Source of the DNA: Candidatus Sabulitectum sp.
GTDB taxonomy: Bacteria; Fermentibacterota; Fermentibacteria; Fermentibacterales; JCC-6
NCBI GenBank assembly: GCA_023139045.1
Contig: JAGLOJ010000021.1
Span: 1-33,279 of the forward strand
Reading direction: 5' to 3'
Length of the DNA: 33,279 nt
Below are positions 8,165-17,086 of the stretch, one piece after another. How positions within the stretch are numbered: position 1 is the first letter of the stretch; every line of letters begins with the position of its first letter. The notes under the pieces were generated by a model, which had not been told where the DNA came from, searched no databases, and worked only from the letters and a program-made list of their open reading frames with translations. A program made the translations under genes and the position numbers.

Positions 8165-9661
8165 TCAGCTGATATTTCCTTCTCTGATCAAGCAGGCTAC
8201 AGCTTCGATGTCTGCTACAAATTGTCTGTCCTCGTCAAGTGGCGGAAACACTGCAGAAACTGTATCGAATGTCTTCTGTGTTCCACTGCCCAGAACTCCA
8301 CGCTTCAGGAACCTGTGTGCCTGAACTGCTGCAACAAGTTCCGTGGCCAGAACGTGACAGCTATTCCTGACTATTTCTACAGCCTGTCTTGCAGCAGTTG
8401 TACCCATGCTTACATGATCCTCCTGGCAACCACTGACTGAAATACTGTCCACACTTGCAGGATGGGCAAGAACCTTGTTCTCACTAACAAGTGAGGCTGC
8501 TGTGTACTGCGCGATCATCAGCCCGGAATTAGTTCCCGGTGCAGGAGAGAGAAAGGCAGGGAGACCACTGAGGTCCGGGTTGAGAAGCCTCTCGGTTCTT
8601 CTTTCAGAGATGTTTGCAAGCTCTGCTATGGCAATTTTAAGATGATCTGCTGCAAGAGCAACCGGCTGACCGTGGAAGTTTCCTCCACTGAGAGCCCTGC
8701 CGTCTTCCATGAGAAGTGGATTGTCTGTGACGGCTTTCAGCTCCCTTTCCAAAGTAGTTTCGATGTACTTGAGTGCATCTCTGGATGCACCGTGAACCTG
8801 CGGGGTACATCTGAGGGAATATGCATCCTGCACTTTGCCGCATGATGGATGGCTGTGGAGGATTTGAGAACCCTCAAGGTGCTTCCTGATGAACTCGGCA
8901 GATTCAAGAGCTCCGGGATGAGGCCTGAGACCGATAAGCTCAGGATCCAATGCAGAATCAGTACCAAGTAGCGCCTCAATGGTAATAGCTGCCGTTGCAT
9001 CTGCGGCATCCATCAACCTCTGTGAGTCGAGAAACGCAGAGCATAAAAGGGCAGTCATTGCCTGAGTTCCGTTAATAAGAGCCAGACCTTCTTTTGCCTG
9101 AAGCTTCAAGGGCGAAAGTCCAATCTCCTTGAGAGCTTCTGCACCGGAAACCACCACACCATCCCGATCAACACACTCTCCCTCTCCCATAAGCGGAAGG
9201 CACATGTGTGAAAGGGGTGCCAGATCGCCGGAAGCACCAAGAGATCCCTGTGAAGGAACAGCAGGCATGAAAGAACTGTTTCCCAGTTTCACCAGGGCAT
9301 TAACAGTTTCCAGCCTGATCCCGCTCCTGCCACGGGCAAGGGAGGCCACTCTTAGAAAAATCATAATTTTCACAACTGATGAAGGAAACAATCTTCCTGT
9401 ACTGCAGGCATGGCTTAAGAGAAGATTCCTCTGGAGAAGTTCAAGTTCATCGGCAGGAACAACTGTACTTGCCAACCTGCCAAATCCTGTATTAACCCCA
9501 TAGATCGGTTTTCCTGATTCGAGAAGGGCTTCTATTCTGGAACGAGCTTCTGCAATGGCAACTACTGCATCCTGACCAAGCTCAAAGGATGCGCCATCTG
9601 CAATCTGTCTCACCTGGTGAAGGGTGGTACCTTCACAATTTATGATAACTACTGAGGACAT
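8165..9661 (-). CDS. hutH: Histidine ammonia-lyase
   Basis: Converts L-histidine to urocanate and ammonia, the first step of histidine degradation. The 498-residue protein contains the Ala143-Ser144-Gly145 triad in [12 protein letters not shown] that cyclises to the MIO electrophile, the Tyr54 loop [17 protein letters not shown] and the CQEDHVSMG stretch characteristic of histidine rather than aromatic ammonia-lyases. The start at 9661 is preferred because GGAGGT lies four bases before it; the upstream in-frame ATG at 9673 overlaps that site. Normal family length is about 500. hutU and hutI are not in the window, but a formiminotransferase-cyclodeaminase lies about 19 kb away, so the pathway appears present though dispersed. 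Confidence 0.95.
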   Translation of the reverse strand: MSSVVIINCEGTTLHQVRQIADGASFELGQDAVVAIAEARSRIEALLESGKPIYGVNTGFGRLASTVVPADELELLQRNLLLSHACSTGRLFPSSVVKIMIFLRVASLARGRSGIRLETVNALVKLGNSSFMPAVPSQGSLGASGDLAPLSHMCLPLMGEGECVDRDGVVVSGAEALKEIGLSPLKLQAKEGLALINGTQAMTALLCSAFLDSQRLMDAADATAAITIEALLGTDSALDPELIGLRPHPGALESAEFIRKHLEGSQILHSHPSCGKVQDAYSLRCTPQVHGASRDALKYIETTLERELKAVTDNPLLMEDGRALSGGNFHGQPVALAADHLKIAIAELANISERRTERLLNPDLSGLPAFLSPAPGTNSGLMIAQYTAASLVSENKVLAHPASVDSISVSGCQEDHVSMGTTAARQAVEIVRNSCHVLATELVAAVQAHRFLKRGVLGSGTQKTFDTVSAVFPPLDEDRQFVADIEAVACLIREGNIS

Positions 9662-9971
9662 TATTACCTCCATGTTTGTTCATATATGTAAAACAATTTC
9701 CACTGAGCAGAGAATATATGAAACGAGACATCCAGCCATGACAATCTCTATGCGTCAAACTGGCACATACACTGGATTATCCACTTTGTCCTCCAAAGCA
9801 GTCACTGGTACGGCAATGCTTTTATCTTTGCACTGCAACAAATTGGAAGGCGATCTGCAAATACGGTTTTCTCTGGCACATTCTTTGCTTTTACAGTGTC
9901 CACCAGAATTGACAACGGTAGAAATAGTAGTTAGCAATGCCAGAAATTTCTCTTTGAAAGGAGATAAAAAA
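9662..9971. promoter_or_regulatory. Divergent hutH/groES control region
   Basis: This 310-base gap separates hutH (minus) from groES (plus) and holds no convincing gene. For groES, TTGACA at 9909-9914 followed 17 bases later by a weak -10 (TAGCAA, 9932-9937) is the best sigma-70-like match. I looked for the HrcA operator CIRCE (TTAGCACTC, nine bases, GAGTGCTAA) and did not find it; only a partial left-arm likeness, TTAGCAATG at 9931-9939, is present, without a right arm. Heat control, if any, must use another signal. AAAGGAG near 9957 is the groES ribosome binding site. Confidence 0.45.
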
Positions 9972-10271
9972 GTGGCAGAAGTGAAGGTAAGACCGCTCTT
10001 CGACAGAATTATTGTCCGTCGTGAAGAGAACAAAGAAGTAGTAATGGGTGGAATAGTTATTCCCGACACAGCCAAAGAGAAACCCCTTGAGGGAACTATC
10101 ATCGCCGTGGGGCAGGGAAAGCGTAGCGACTCAGGCGAATTCATGGCTCCGGTTGTTAAAGAAGGAGATAAGATCCTCATAGGCAAGTACAGTGGTACTG
10201 AGGTCAAAGTAAACGGCGAAGACCTTGTGATCATCCGTGAGGATGATATTCTTGCCGTCATCGAGAATTAA
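9972..10271 (+). CDS. groS: Co-chaperonin GroES
   Basis: GroES is the heptameric lid of the GroEL folding chamber. The 99-residue protein begins [14 protein letters not shown] after a GTG start at 9972, with AAAGGAG ahead; starts further upstream in the same frame give an extension unlike any GroES. The mobile loop ([20 protein letters not shown] region), the GTIIAVGQG strand and the C-terminal EDDILAVIE are all present. groEL follows after 13 bases, the standard groESL order. Confidence 0.97.
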   Translation: MAEVKVRPLFDRIIVRREENKEVVMGGIVIPDTAKEKPLEGTIIAVGQGKRSDSGEFMAPVVKEGDKILIGKYSGTEVKVNGEDLVIIREDDILAVIEN

Positions 10272-10284
10272 GGAGAATCCCAAT

Positions 10285-11919
10285 ATGCCAGGTAAAGAAC
10301 TGAAATTCAATCAGGATGCCAGACATGCTATCCTCTCAGGTGTGGAGCAGCTTTCAAATGCCGTTAAGATTACACTTGGTCCCAAGGGTCGCAATGTGCT
10401 CATTGAGAAAAAGTGGGGTAGCCCAACAATCACCAAAGATGGTGTGACTGTCGCCAAGGAGATCGAGCTTCCAAACAAGTTTGAGAACATTGGTGCCCAG
10501 CTTATTCGTGAAGTAGCCAGCAAGACAAGTGATGTTGCCGGTGACGGAACAACAACTGCAACCCTCCTTGCTGAAAGCATCTATCGTGAAGGCCTTAAAA
10601 ATGTCACGGCTGGCGCCAGCCCCATGGCTCTCAAGCGCGGTATCGATATTGCAGTGAATGCTGTTACCGCAGAGCTTAAAAACCTCAGCGAGGAAGTTCG
10701 CGGCAAAGAAGAGATCAAGCAGGTAGCCACCATCAGTGCCAACAATGACAGTGAAATTGGAATCATCATTGCCGATGCCATGGAAAAGGTGGGCAAAGAC
10801 GGCACGATCAGTGTTGAAGAAGCCAAGTCCATGGATACCCATCTTGATGTTGTTGAGGGTATGCAGTTCGACCGCGGTTACCTCAGCCCCTACTTTGTAA
10901 CCGATCCTGAGACAATGGAAGTGGTTCTTGAGAAGCCATGCGTTCTTATCTATGAAAAGAAAATCAGCAATGTTAAAGACCTTCTCCCTGTTCTTGAGAA
11001 GGTTGCCCAGATGGGTCGTCCTCTCCTTATCATCGCAGAGGACATCGAGGGTGAAGCCCTTGCAACGCTTGTAGTGAACAAGGTTCGCGGAATGCTTCAG
11101 ATTGCTGCTGTGAAGGCTCCCGGATACGGTGATCGCCGCAAGGCCATGCTTGAAGACATCGCTGTTCTCACAGGTGGGCGCTCGGTCACGGAAGACCTTG
11201 GCATCAAACTTGAGAACGTTACCATCGAAGACCTTGGAAGCTGTGGTCTTGTAAAAATCGACAAAGACAACACGACCATCATCGAAGGTGGTGGAACCAC
11301 CGAAGACATCAAGGGTCGCGTAGGCCAGATCCGCAGACAGATTGAAGACACAACCAGTGATTACGACCGCGAGAAGCTTCAGGAAAGACTTGCCAAGCTT
11401 GCTGGTGGAGTTGCAAGAATCAATGTCGGCGCGGCAACAGAGACAGAAATGAAAGAGAAAAAAGCAAGAGTTGAGGATGCTCTTCATGCTACCCGTGCAG
11501 CCGTTGAAGAGGGCATTGTTCCCGGTGGAGGAGTTGCCTTTGTTCGTTGTGAAAAGACAGTTGAAACTCTTGAGCTTGAGGGCGACGAGAAAGTTGGAGC
11601 CGATATTGTTCTCCGCTCACTTTCTTCTCCTCTTCGTCAGCTTGCTTTCAACGCTGGCCTTGAAGGCGCTATTGTTGTAGAAAAGGTTCGCGGCCTGAAA
11701 ACTACAAAGGGTCTGAATGTTGCAACAGGTGAGTACGTAGATATGTTCAAGGCAGGTATTGTTGATCCAACAAAGGTCGCAAGAACTGCTCTTCAGAATG
11801 CGAGTTCAATCTCAGGACTTCTTCTTACCACAGAAGCCATTATCGTAGAGATCCCCGAGGCAGAAAAAGCTATGCCTGCTGGAGACGGTGGAATGGGTGG
11901 AATGGGCGGAATGTACTAG
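10285..11919 (+). CDS. groL: Chaperonin GroEL
   Basis: The 544-residue ATP-dependent 14-mer folding chamber is full length. The ATP-binding motifs [12 protein letters not shown] and [14 protein letters not shown], the apical-domain stretch [15 protein letters not shown], and [13 protein letters not shown] are intact, and it ends with the flexible [10 protein letters not shown] tail. The ATG at 10285 is preceded by AAGGAG. It is the second gene of groESL, followed 22 bases later by a strong hairpin. Its codon use appears more restricted than that of its neighbours, as expected for a highly expressed gene. A long antisense open frame across it (10354-11487) is a by-product of that codon bias, not a gene. 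Confidence 0.98.
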   Translation: MPGKELKFNQDARHAILSGVEQLSNAVKITLGPKGRNVLIEKKWGSPTITKDGVTVAKEIELPNKFENIGAQLIREVASKTSDVAGDGTTTATLLAESIYREGLKNVTAGASPMALKRGIDIAVNAVTAELKNLSEEVRGKEEIKQVATISANNDSEIGIIIADAMEKVGKDGTISVEEAKSMDTHLDVVEGMQFDRGYLSPYFVTDPETMEVVLEKPCVLIYEKKISNVKDLLPVLEKVAQMGRPLLIIAEDIEGEALATLVVNKVRGMLQIAAVKAPGYGDRRKAMLEDIAVLTGGRSVTEDLGIKLENVTIEDLGSCGLVKIDKDNTTIIEGGGTTEDIKGRVGQIRRQIEDTTSDYDREKLQERLAKLAGGVARINVGAATETEMKEKKARVEDALHATRAAVEEGIVPGGGVAFVRCEKTVETLELEGDEKVGADIVLRSLSSPLRQLAFNAGLEGAIVVEKVRGLKTTKGLNVATGEYVDMFKAGIVDPTKVARTALQNASSISGLLLTTEAIIVEIPEAEKAMPAGDGGMGGMGGMY

Positions 11920-11940
11920 ACCTGATCCCCATAGATACCA

Positions 11941-11973
11941 GGAGGGCCGCAAGGAAACCTGCGGCCCTCCTTC
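11941..11973 (+). terminator. Hairpin terminator after groEL
   Basis: An 11-base perfect inverted repeat, ggagggccgca (11941-11951) and tgcggccctcc (11960-11970), closes an 8-base loop 22 bases after the groEL stop. The following T run is short (TTC), so it could end transcription less efficiently than a textbook intrinsic terminator or could act as a 3' stabiliser. Confidence 0.75.
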
Positions 11974-12032
11974 AGATAAAAGAATCAAAACATTTATACT
12001 GATATTTGATAATAATTAACTATTTCAAAAGT

Positions 12033-13151
12033 CTATTCAATGATAAATATCTGCTGAAATAGTGCTGGATTCTCATCATAAGCAAGAATGCCGCCGGCAT
12101 CCATGATGAAATTCCACGAACGGCTCTCCCGGCCGACCCCATTCAAGACAGCCTGCCCAACCAGATCTCCCTCTGCTGTCCAGATATCAAAAAATGGTTC
12201 ATCGGTTGTACCTCGCCTTGCCCATATATTGCCCTGAGAATCGACACAAAGCTCTGAAACAGGTAATCTGTAAGGAAATGGGGTGCATTCAACATTGAAT
12301 TGCGGTTCACCCCCTTCAAGTGCAGTGATAAAGGCTGTCACATAGTCTATTTCCCCGAGAATCTCTGCTTCCGTCTTTTCAACAGGCTCAAGATCCATCG
12401 TGATAGTGTTTAACAGATCACCGGATTGATTGAAACACAGTATTTCATAATCAGTTTCGTTAAAAAGAGAAATATAGACATTTCCGTTGTTCTGATCAGC
12501 GGTCCAGCTTGTATACAGGTAGTAGTCAAGAAACTGGTCACCCACACGCATCAAATCAAAAGGCAACTCCTTCTCCCAATAGGTAACTGATGGCACTGTT
12601 GCAACAGGAAAAAGCCCTATAAAAATAGTGATACTTCCTGTATCACCTTCAAAACTCAGCCTGTTCTTAACAGCCACGAACTCACTGTCACTAACAGCAA
12701 TAGTGTTCAAATGAGCATTGCGGGAGATCTCCAGTTCTACTCCAAGATACTCACCTTCATTTGTAAATCCGAAAAATCCTCCTCGCATTGGATCAAGAAT
12801 ACTGATCCTTCCATCAGGCCACAGACACATTGCCAATGGGTTAATCAGTTCACCGGGACCTTCGCCGCGATGTGAGACAGTTCTCAGGTATTCGCCTGAC
12901 CGGGAGTAGAACCTGACATTAGCCGAAATTCTGTCCAGTACTGCTACCTCTCCTGAGGAATTGTGTCCTATAGCCTGAATTGCACCAAAAACGTACTCTG
13001 CCTCTCCCATTTCCACACCGATGACACCAGCTACCTCCAGTATTCTAAGATCTGATTCATACTGAGTCTGCAGGCCGGTTTCCGCCTGTTCACTGGTGCA
13101 GGCAATTGCAAATATGAGAAAAACAGCAGCAAATTCTTTCGTCATCATCAT
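12033..13151 (-). CDS. 6-bladed beta-propeller lipoprotein
   Basis: A protein of about 372 residues. A lipoprotein signal peptide ending FAIAC puts the lipidated Cys near residue 18 or 19, so it should be anchored in the membrane facing the periplasm or cell surface. The mature part shows repeated propeller strands of the 6-bladed (NHL/DUF4934-like) type: GEVAVLDRISANVRFYSRSGEYLRT is followed by the family signature HRGEGPGEL, then DGRISILDP and GNIWARRGT. Three ATG codons in tandem (13151, 13148, 13145) follow GGAAG; any could be the start, whereas the TTG at 13172 lacks a ribosome site and falls in a hairpin. It follows the TolQ/TolR machine genes on the same strand but across a stable hairpin, so it may be only partly co-transcribed. 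Confidence 0.85.
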   Translation of the reverse strand: MMMTKEFAAVFLIFAIACTSEQAETGLQTQYESDLRILEVAGVIGVEMGEAEYVFGAIQAIGHNSSGEVAVLDRISANVRFYSRSGEYLRTVSHRGEGPGELINPLAMCLWPDGRISILDPMRGGFFGFTNEGEYLGVELEISRNAHLNTIAVSDSEFVAVKNRLSFEGDTGSITIFIGLFPVATVPSVTYWEKELPFDLMRVGDQFLDYYLYTSWTADQNNGNVYISLFNETDYEILCFNQSGDLLNTITMDLEPVEKTEAEILGEIDYVTAFITALEGGEPQFNVECTPFPYRLPVSELCVDSQGNIWARRGTTDEPFFDIWTAEGDLVGQAVLNGVGRESRSWNFIMDAGGILAYDENPALFQQIFIIE

Positions 13152-13171
13152 TACTTCCGGTTTCATATTCA

Positions 13172-13195
13172 AGCGAGGAGCCGAAGCTCCCCGCT
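13172..13195 (-). terminator. UUCG-capped hairpin between the TonB-like gene and the propeller gene
   Basis: On the minus strand, agcggggagc, the loop ttcg, and gctcctcgct form a 10-base stem with one G-U pair, capped by the extra-stable C(UUCG)G tetraloop. It starts about 25 bases after the stop of the TonB-like gene. The minus-strand tail (TTGAAT) is not a T tract, so it may be an attenuator or mRNA stabiliser. On the plus strand the same hairpin is followed by ATTTTT, but no plus-strand gene needs termination here. Confidence 0.6.
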
Positions 13196-13220
13196 ATTTT
13201 TCAGTTAATATCTCCTGCTG

Positions 13221-15071
13221 TTACTGCGGTGGCACCAGACTGAACGGCACTGTTACTGGAAGGTTACCTGTCTGCTCTGGGGCAGGTCCGAAGTTCAGAG
13301 AGCTGACAGCCGATGTAACCGTCCCTTGCAGGCTGGCAAGAGGGCCGGGACAACTTACGGAAACGCCGGTGACCGAACCGCCCGGAGTAATGGAGAAGTT
13401 GATAGTTATTGTACCGCTGGCTCCCGGGTTACTTCTGAGTAAGCTCTCGTAAGCGGTCTGTACACGCATCTTGATGATATTAATTTTACGCCTGATATCA
13501 CTCATATTTCTGTAGCCAAGATCAATGGCTTCACCTGAAGCACTCGCACTGAATGTTACCTGTGCTGCCTGGTGGGCTGCCTGCATATCACTGGCACTGA
13601 CTGTTCCAGCTGTAGCGGCAACACCGCCGCCACCACCAGCAAGTCCACCGATACCGCCGGAACCACCGCCGCCAGCCCCGGCGATCAGGTCTTGACCGCT
13701 TTGACCGGAGCTGAGACCGGTTCCAGATGAGGCGGCAGACTGAAGATCGCCAATGAATCCTGCTCCGCCTCCTGCAGCTCCGGTACCGTATGCGGCGAAT
13801 CCAATACTGCTGAGAACATCGCTCGCTGCATCTGCGCCTTCGGCTGCACCTGCAGCAACAGGAGCATCAGAATCTCCTGCAACTCCTCCGGATGTTGCCA
13901 TTTCTGCAACAGGCATGTCACTGACAATTTCTTCTCCCATACCGGAGGCTGAAGGAGGAGTTTCAGCAAGTTGAACAACTCTGGCGCTTGGAGCACTTCT
14001 GAGCATTTGCGTCTTTGATTCCTTTACTACAAGAATCAGCCTGTCTGTAACAGCCCCCATAAGAAGAGCTGCTGCAAGTCCAATTCCAAGCAGCATATTG
14101 AATCTGCTGTCTTCCCTCCTGATCGCATGAAAAGCAGTTACCTCGTGGGGTCTTGCAGCAAAAATCTTCCAGTTGTAAACACTGGGTTTCAATTTGGGCT
14201 TCGAAACAACCGGTTTCGGTTTTGGCTTAAGTATCTCTGCAGGCGGTTCAGCAAAACTGAAGAATACTTCTGTATTACCCACTGTAAAGACACCGGAAAC
14301 ACTTCTGTCAAAAACCCAGATGTACGGGTCGCCCGGTTTTTCCTGTTTAAGAAGATTTCTCTCAATAAGGGTAGCGAATGGAATAACACTTCCCTTGACC
14401 TCTACACCACCCTTTATTTCTGGGATCAGTCTAAGAATATACTTATTATCCTGTTCTGGCTCCAGAAGAGTATGTATTCTAGGTAATTTCCCCACTTTCA
14501 CGCAAATTGTATTGTAATCCGCCTGACCTATAGTCATTATTCCGGCATTAGGGAATATATCTCTGCGACCATCTGGGTCCTCAATACTGAGTTTAAGCAT
14601 CCTCTTGTCGGGAGGAGAGGGTGTCTGCTTCTGTTTCCCGGGGGGTGCTTTTTTCTTTGGTTGAACCTTCTTCTCAACAACTTTCGGTGGATCAATAAAA
14701 CCAAAGTGAATTACAAAATGGCCGGCAGTAACAACGCCCTGGTCACCATAGTTTACTTTCAGAACATAGTTACCGTCATCATCTGTGTTAAAAATTCCCA
14801 GACCCTTAAGATCGCTGAACTTCAGTTTTGACCCGTTAAGCGATGTGATCTGCGCATCCATGGCATCTGATAATCTCAGATCCCAGGTCTCTTTTTCCTC
14901 ACCGGTTTTAATCAGTACAATAGATTCAGGAATTCCAGGTGCCTCTACAGAGATACTGTTGTTGTACCCGGAGCCAAGTGTAATTTCCCTCTCTCCCGGA
15001 AGGAGTTTGGTAATTACCTTGCCTTCACGCATTGCAGCAATTGCGAGAATCTTCTTTCTAGCATCTGCCAT
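13221..15071 (-). CDS. FHA-like/TM/Gly-rich/TonB-like energy transducer (AgmX/Glt-type)
   Basis: The 616-residue protein has a composite layout. Residues 1-125 and about 155-280 look like two related beta-rich FHA-like domains (REITLGSGYNNSISV in the first, IMTIGQADYNTICV in the second) joined by a Lys/Pro linker. A second Lys/Pro-rich linker follows (about 283-298), then one membrane segment (about 329-348), an Ala/Gly/Ser-rich stretch with runs of glycine (about 395-475), and a C-terminal TonB-like domain from IRRKINIIKMRVQTAYE to the end, containing GTITINFSITPGGSVTGV. The order fits a cytoplasmic sensor, a periplasm-spanning arm and an outer-membrane contact domain. Its ATG overlaps the stop of the second TolR gene (TGATG), so it is made together with the motor. 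In Myxococcus, AgmX/GltJ- and GltG-type proteins have comparable plans. I see no canonical TonB-box partner. Confidence 0.8.
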   Translation of the reverse strand: MADARKKILAIAAMREGKVITKLLPGEREITLGSGYNNSISVEAPGIPESIVLIKTGEEKETWDLRLSDAMDAQITSLNGSKLKFSDLKGLGIFNTDDDGNYVLKVNYGDQGVVTAGHFVIHFGFIDPPKVVEKKVQPKKKAPPGKQKQTPSPPDKRMLKLSIEDPDGRRDIFPNAGIMTIGQADYNTICVKVGKLPRIHTLLEPEQDNKYILRLIPEIKGGVEVKGSVIPFATLIERNLLKQEKPGDPYIWVFDRSVSGVFTVGNTEVFFSFAEPPAEILKPKPKPVVSKPKLKPSVYNWKIFAARPHEVTAFHAIRREDSRFNMLLGIGLAAALLMGAVTDRLILVVKESKTQMLRSAPSARVVQLAETPPSASGMGEEIVSDMPVAEMATSGGVAGDSDAPVAAGAAEGADAASDVLSSIGFAAYGTGAAGGGAGFIGDLQSAASSGTGLSSGQSGQDLIAGAGGGGSGGIGGLAGGGGGVAATAGTVSASDMQAAHQAAQVTFSASASGEAIDLGYRNMSDIRRKINIIKMRVQTAYESLLRSNPGASGTITINFSITPGGSVTGVSVSCPGPLASLQGTVTSAVSSLNFGPAPEQTGNLPVTVPFSLVPPQ

Positions 15072-15613
15072 CAGTCATCACCACCTTCGCTGGAGATGAT
15101 CTTGATAACAGCCAGATTCTGCCCGACATACCCGGCTTCCGAACAACTTGCCATAACCCGCTGGAGGAGAATAGCCGGTATGCCCACATCTCCCTGGATG
15201 TTAACCTTCATATCATCCTCAGTAAGTGTACCCCGGGTAAGTCTGGAATATTCCAAGTGATCTCTGAGCCTTGTAACAAGGACAGGTATCGAGTTTCCTG
15301 AGCTGAGAAGTTCCTGATTAACTGTGACAATCGGATCACCGTCAACGACTATTACAGAATTGTTAACCTGGATCTCCAGCTTGAGTTCAACTTTCTTCTC
15401 GATTTTAGCCTTTGGAAGAGTCAGCTGATCGCTGACTGTTACAAGTTGACCGTCAGCAGAATAGCTTTTTAAAAGGAACACAAGCAATATAGTAAACATA
15501 TCGATCATAGAAGTAAGACTCAAAGTAACTTTTTTGTCTTTTCCTCGTGAAACTGCGATCGATTTACCTGAACCAAGCAGCAGAGGAACATGACGTTTGG
15601 ATGGAGCACTCAT
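15071..15613 (-). CDS. TolR/ExbD family protein 2 (conserved Asp present)
   Basis: This 180-residue protein has one N-terminal membrane segment, about residues 33-50, with the motif TSMIDMFTILLVFLL. Asp38 stands at the conserved proton-pathway position of TolR/ExbD. The periplasmic remainder has the ExbD-type beta/alpha pattern, with NNSVIVVDGDPIV and DVGIPAILLQRVMASC. It couples to the preceding ExbD-like gene and to the transducer gene by one-base TGATG overlaps. Together with the TolQ-like protein it should form a proton-driven inner-membrane motor. Its length is somewhat above the usual 130-150 residues because of a basic N-terminal extension. Confidence 0.88.
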   Translation of the reverse strand: MSAPSKRHVPLLLGSGKSIAVSRGKDKKVTLSLTSMIDMFTILLVFLLKSYSADGQLVTVSDQLTLPKAKIEKKVELKLEIQVNNSVIVVDGDPIVTVNQELLSSGNSIPVLVTRLRDHLEYSRLTRGTLTEDDMKVNIQGDVGIPAILLQRVMASCSEAGYVGQNLAVIKIISSEGGDD

Positions 15614-16170
15614 CAGTTTCCACCTCCTGCCATTGCAGAATTCACTGAAGCTGATGGAGCGACCTGGAGACCGGGCTGATCAAACCCCGCAGCACCGGCA
15701 AGATCAATTGCAGTTATTATGTTGTCATATCTTGTTTCTTCCACAGTTAAAATTGTAATTTTTTGGAAATCTATCTGCGGATAGGCCTCTGTCAGAAGCT
15801 CGTGCACCTCGGTCAGCTTTGAGGAGAGAGAATCCCACGGGAAAGAAATGACCATCTCCCCGTTCAGCTCAGTCTCTAAAGCATAACCGACATGAGCCGA
15901 CCCACTGGCAGTACCAATAAAGATTTCCTGCTCAGTCATGATAATCTTCGGCTGAAGCCTGTCTTCCTCAGAGCGCATCAGGTTGGCAGTAGCTCCTCCT
16001 GAGCTGCTGATACCCTCAGTTGCTGCCATTTCTATGATAACAACCTCAAGAAATGTAGCACTGAACAGCAGGAAAGGGATTATACAGCAGAACAAGTTCA
16101 TCACCGGCAAAAGATCAATCTCCGGGACATGTTTGACTGTTCTACTTCGCCCCGACGCTGCTTTCGCCAT
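15613..16170 (-). CDS. TolR/ExbD family protein 1 (Asn in place of conserved Asp)
   Basis: This 185-residue protein has an N-terminal membrane segment containing PEIDLLPVMNLFCCIIPFLL. In most ExbD/TolR proteins the position after P-(L/V)-(I/M) is the proton-carrying Asp; here it is Asn25, while Asp19 lies just before the membrane. The periplasmic domain follows, with EQEIFIGTASGSAHV and SKLTEVHELLTEAYPQIDF. It starts in the stop of the TolQ-like gene (TAATG) and ends in the start of the second TolR gene. The pair therefore appears specialised: one TolR with the Asp and one without, comparable with the paired TolR-like AglQ/AglS of Myxococcus. Loss of function of this copy is not implied. Confidence 0.85.
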   Translation of the reverse strand: MAKAASGRSRTVKHVPEIDLLPVMNLFCCIIPFLLFSATFLEVVIIEMAATEGISSSGGATANLMRSEEDRLQPKIIMTEQEIFIGTASGSAHVGYALETELNGEMVISFPWDSLSSKLTEVHELLTEAYPQIDFQKITILTVEETRYDNIITAIDLAGAAGFDQPGLQVAPSASVNSAMAGGGN

Positions 16171-17054
16171 TAGGCTTCCCTTCTGGCCTGTGCAAGCATA
16201 TTCATAACCATCACACTGTAACGGTCAATGTCATCGACCAGTCCATCTGCTTTTGCAGTTAGAACTGAGTGAGCAATCAGCATGGGAATAGCAGCAATAA
16301 GTCCGAATGCAGTTGTGTTCATTGCCATGGATATACCGTTTGCAAGAAGAACACCCTTCTGCTCGGGGTCGGCTGCTGCTACCGCTGCAAACGCTGCGAT
16401 AAGACCAAAGATAGTTCCAAGCAAACCAACCATTGTAGAAACATTTGCCAGCATGCCGAGATAACCGATTCTGGCGTTAATCCTGGGCAGTTCGGCAAGC
16501 GCCATCTCGTCAACAGCATTCTGAATGTCACGCTCGGAACCTTTATAATTCCTCAATGCTGCTTCTATTATCTTTGAAAGCGGGGATCTTTCCTCGCTTG
16601 TAGCTGCAATTGCCCCTTCTATACTGCCCCTGCGGATCAGGGATGCAATTTTAGCCATGAGCGCTTCAGGTTTGGCACTGGCAATTCCAAAAAGGAAAAT
16701 AAGTCTTTCTATAAAAATTACGAGCCCAACAGCAAAGAAGAAAAGGATAAATGGCATAGCAGGGCCGCCCTCACGAAAGAACTTGGCGAATGCACTGAAA
16801 AAACCGCCTTTTTCCAGCTCTTCTTCTGTCTCTTCCTCTACTTCATCGGTGCCTGTTGTATCTGCAGCAATAACGGCTTCCTCTTCAACTTCGACAGCAA
16901 TGGAATCAGTGGCAGTGGAATCAGTGGCAGTGGAGTCTCCCTCCGCAACTGTTGTGGAATCGACTTCAGTCGCTTCCTCGCCCTGTGCAAGAACAGCACC
17001 AGGTAAAACCAGAACAACAAGAGCTATCAGCAGGGGAAACAAGTTTCCACGCAT
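16170..17054 (-). CDS. MotA/TolQ/ExbB family proton channel protein with acidic N-terminal extension
   Basis: A 294-residue protein. A signal peptide (1-23, ending VLAQG) is followed by an unusual Thr/Asp/Glu-rich, probably unstructured periplasmic stretch to about residue 82, including STATDSTATDS encoded by a 15-base tandem repeat. Then comes the TolQ core: TM1 about 100-122, a cytoplasmic loop, TM2 with ANVSTMVGLLGTIFGLIAAF, and TM3 with MNTTAFGLIAAIPMLIAHS. These two helices carry the conserved Thr and small residues of the proton path. It is the only TolQ-type gene in the run and is followed by two TolR types. The extension precedes TM1, as in longer ExbB proteins, but its composition is distinctive. 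Confidence 0.92.
   Translation of the reverse strand: MRGNLFPLLIALVVLVLPGAVLAQGEEATEVDSTTVAEGDSTATDSTATDSIAVEVEEEAVIAADTTGTDEVEEETEEELEKGGFFSAFAKFFREGGPAMPFILFFFAVGLVIFIERLIFLFGIASAKPEALMAKIASLIRRGSIEGAIAATSEERSPLSKIIEAALRNYKGSERDIQNAVDEMALAELPRINARIGYLGMLANVSTMVGLLGTIFGLIAAFAAVAAADPEQKGVLLANGISMAMNTTAFGLIAAIPMLIAHSVLTAKADGLVDDIDRYSVMVMNMLAQARREA
16902..16931. repeat. 15-bp tandem repeat inside the TolQ/ExbB gene
   Basis: Two perfect copies of ggaatcagtggcagt (16902-16916 and 16917-16931) are followed by a partial third (ggagtc). Being 15 bases long, copy-number change would lengthen or shorten the acidic periplasmic linker by five residues without shifting the frame. Confidence 0.85.
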
Positions 17055-17086
17055 TAAGGGACTCCTCTCTTTAACCGTTTGTTAAT

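Noticed and set aside
8222-8440. 72-codon Cys-rich open frame opposite hutH
   Set aside because: It is antisense to conserved hutH coding sequence and has no ribosome site or family likeness.
9931-9939. CIRCE operator half-site before groES
   Set aside because: Only a partial left arm is present, with no GAGTGCTAA-like right arm at the required spacing.
9624-9971. N-terminal extension of GroES from the upstream in-frame ATG
   Set aside because: The extension is unlike any GroES, and the GTG at 9972 has a good ribosome site and gives the standard N-terminus.
10354-11487. 377-codon open frame antisense to groEL
   Set aside because: It is fully inside groEL, starts without a ribosome site, and results from groEL's restricted codon use; its product has no recognisable motif.
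13172-13195. Terminator for a plus-strand transcript (hairpin followed by ATTTTT)
   Set aside because: No plus-strand gene lies upstream between 11919 and 13172 that would need it; the minus-strand context between two genes is the more sensible reading.
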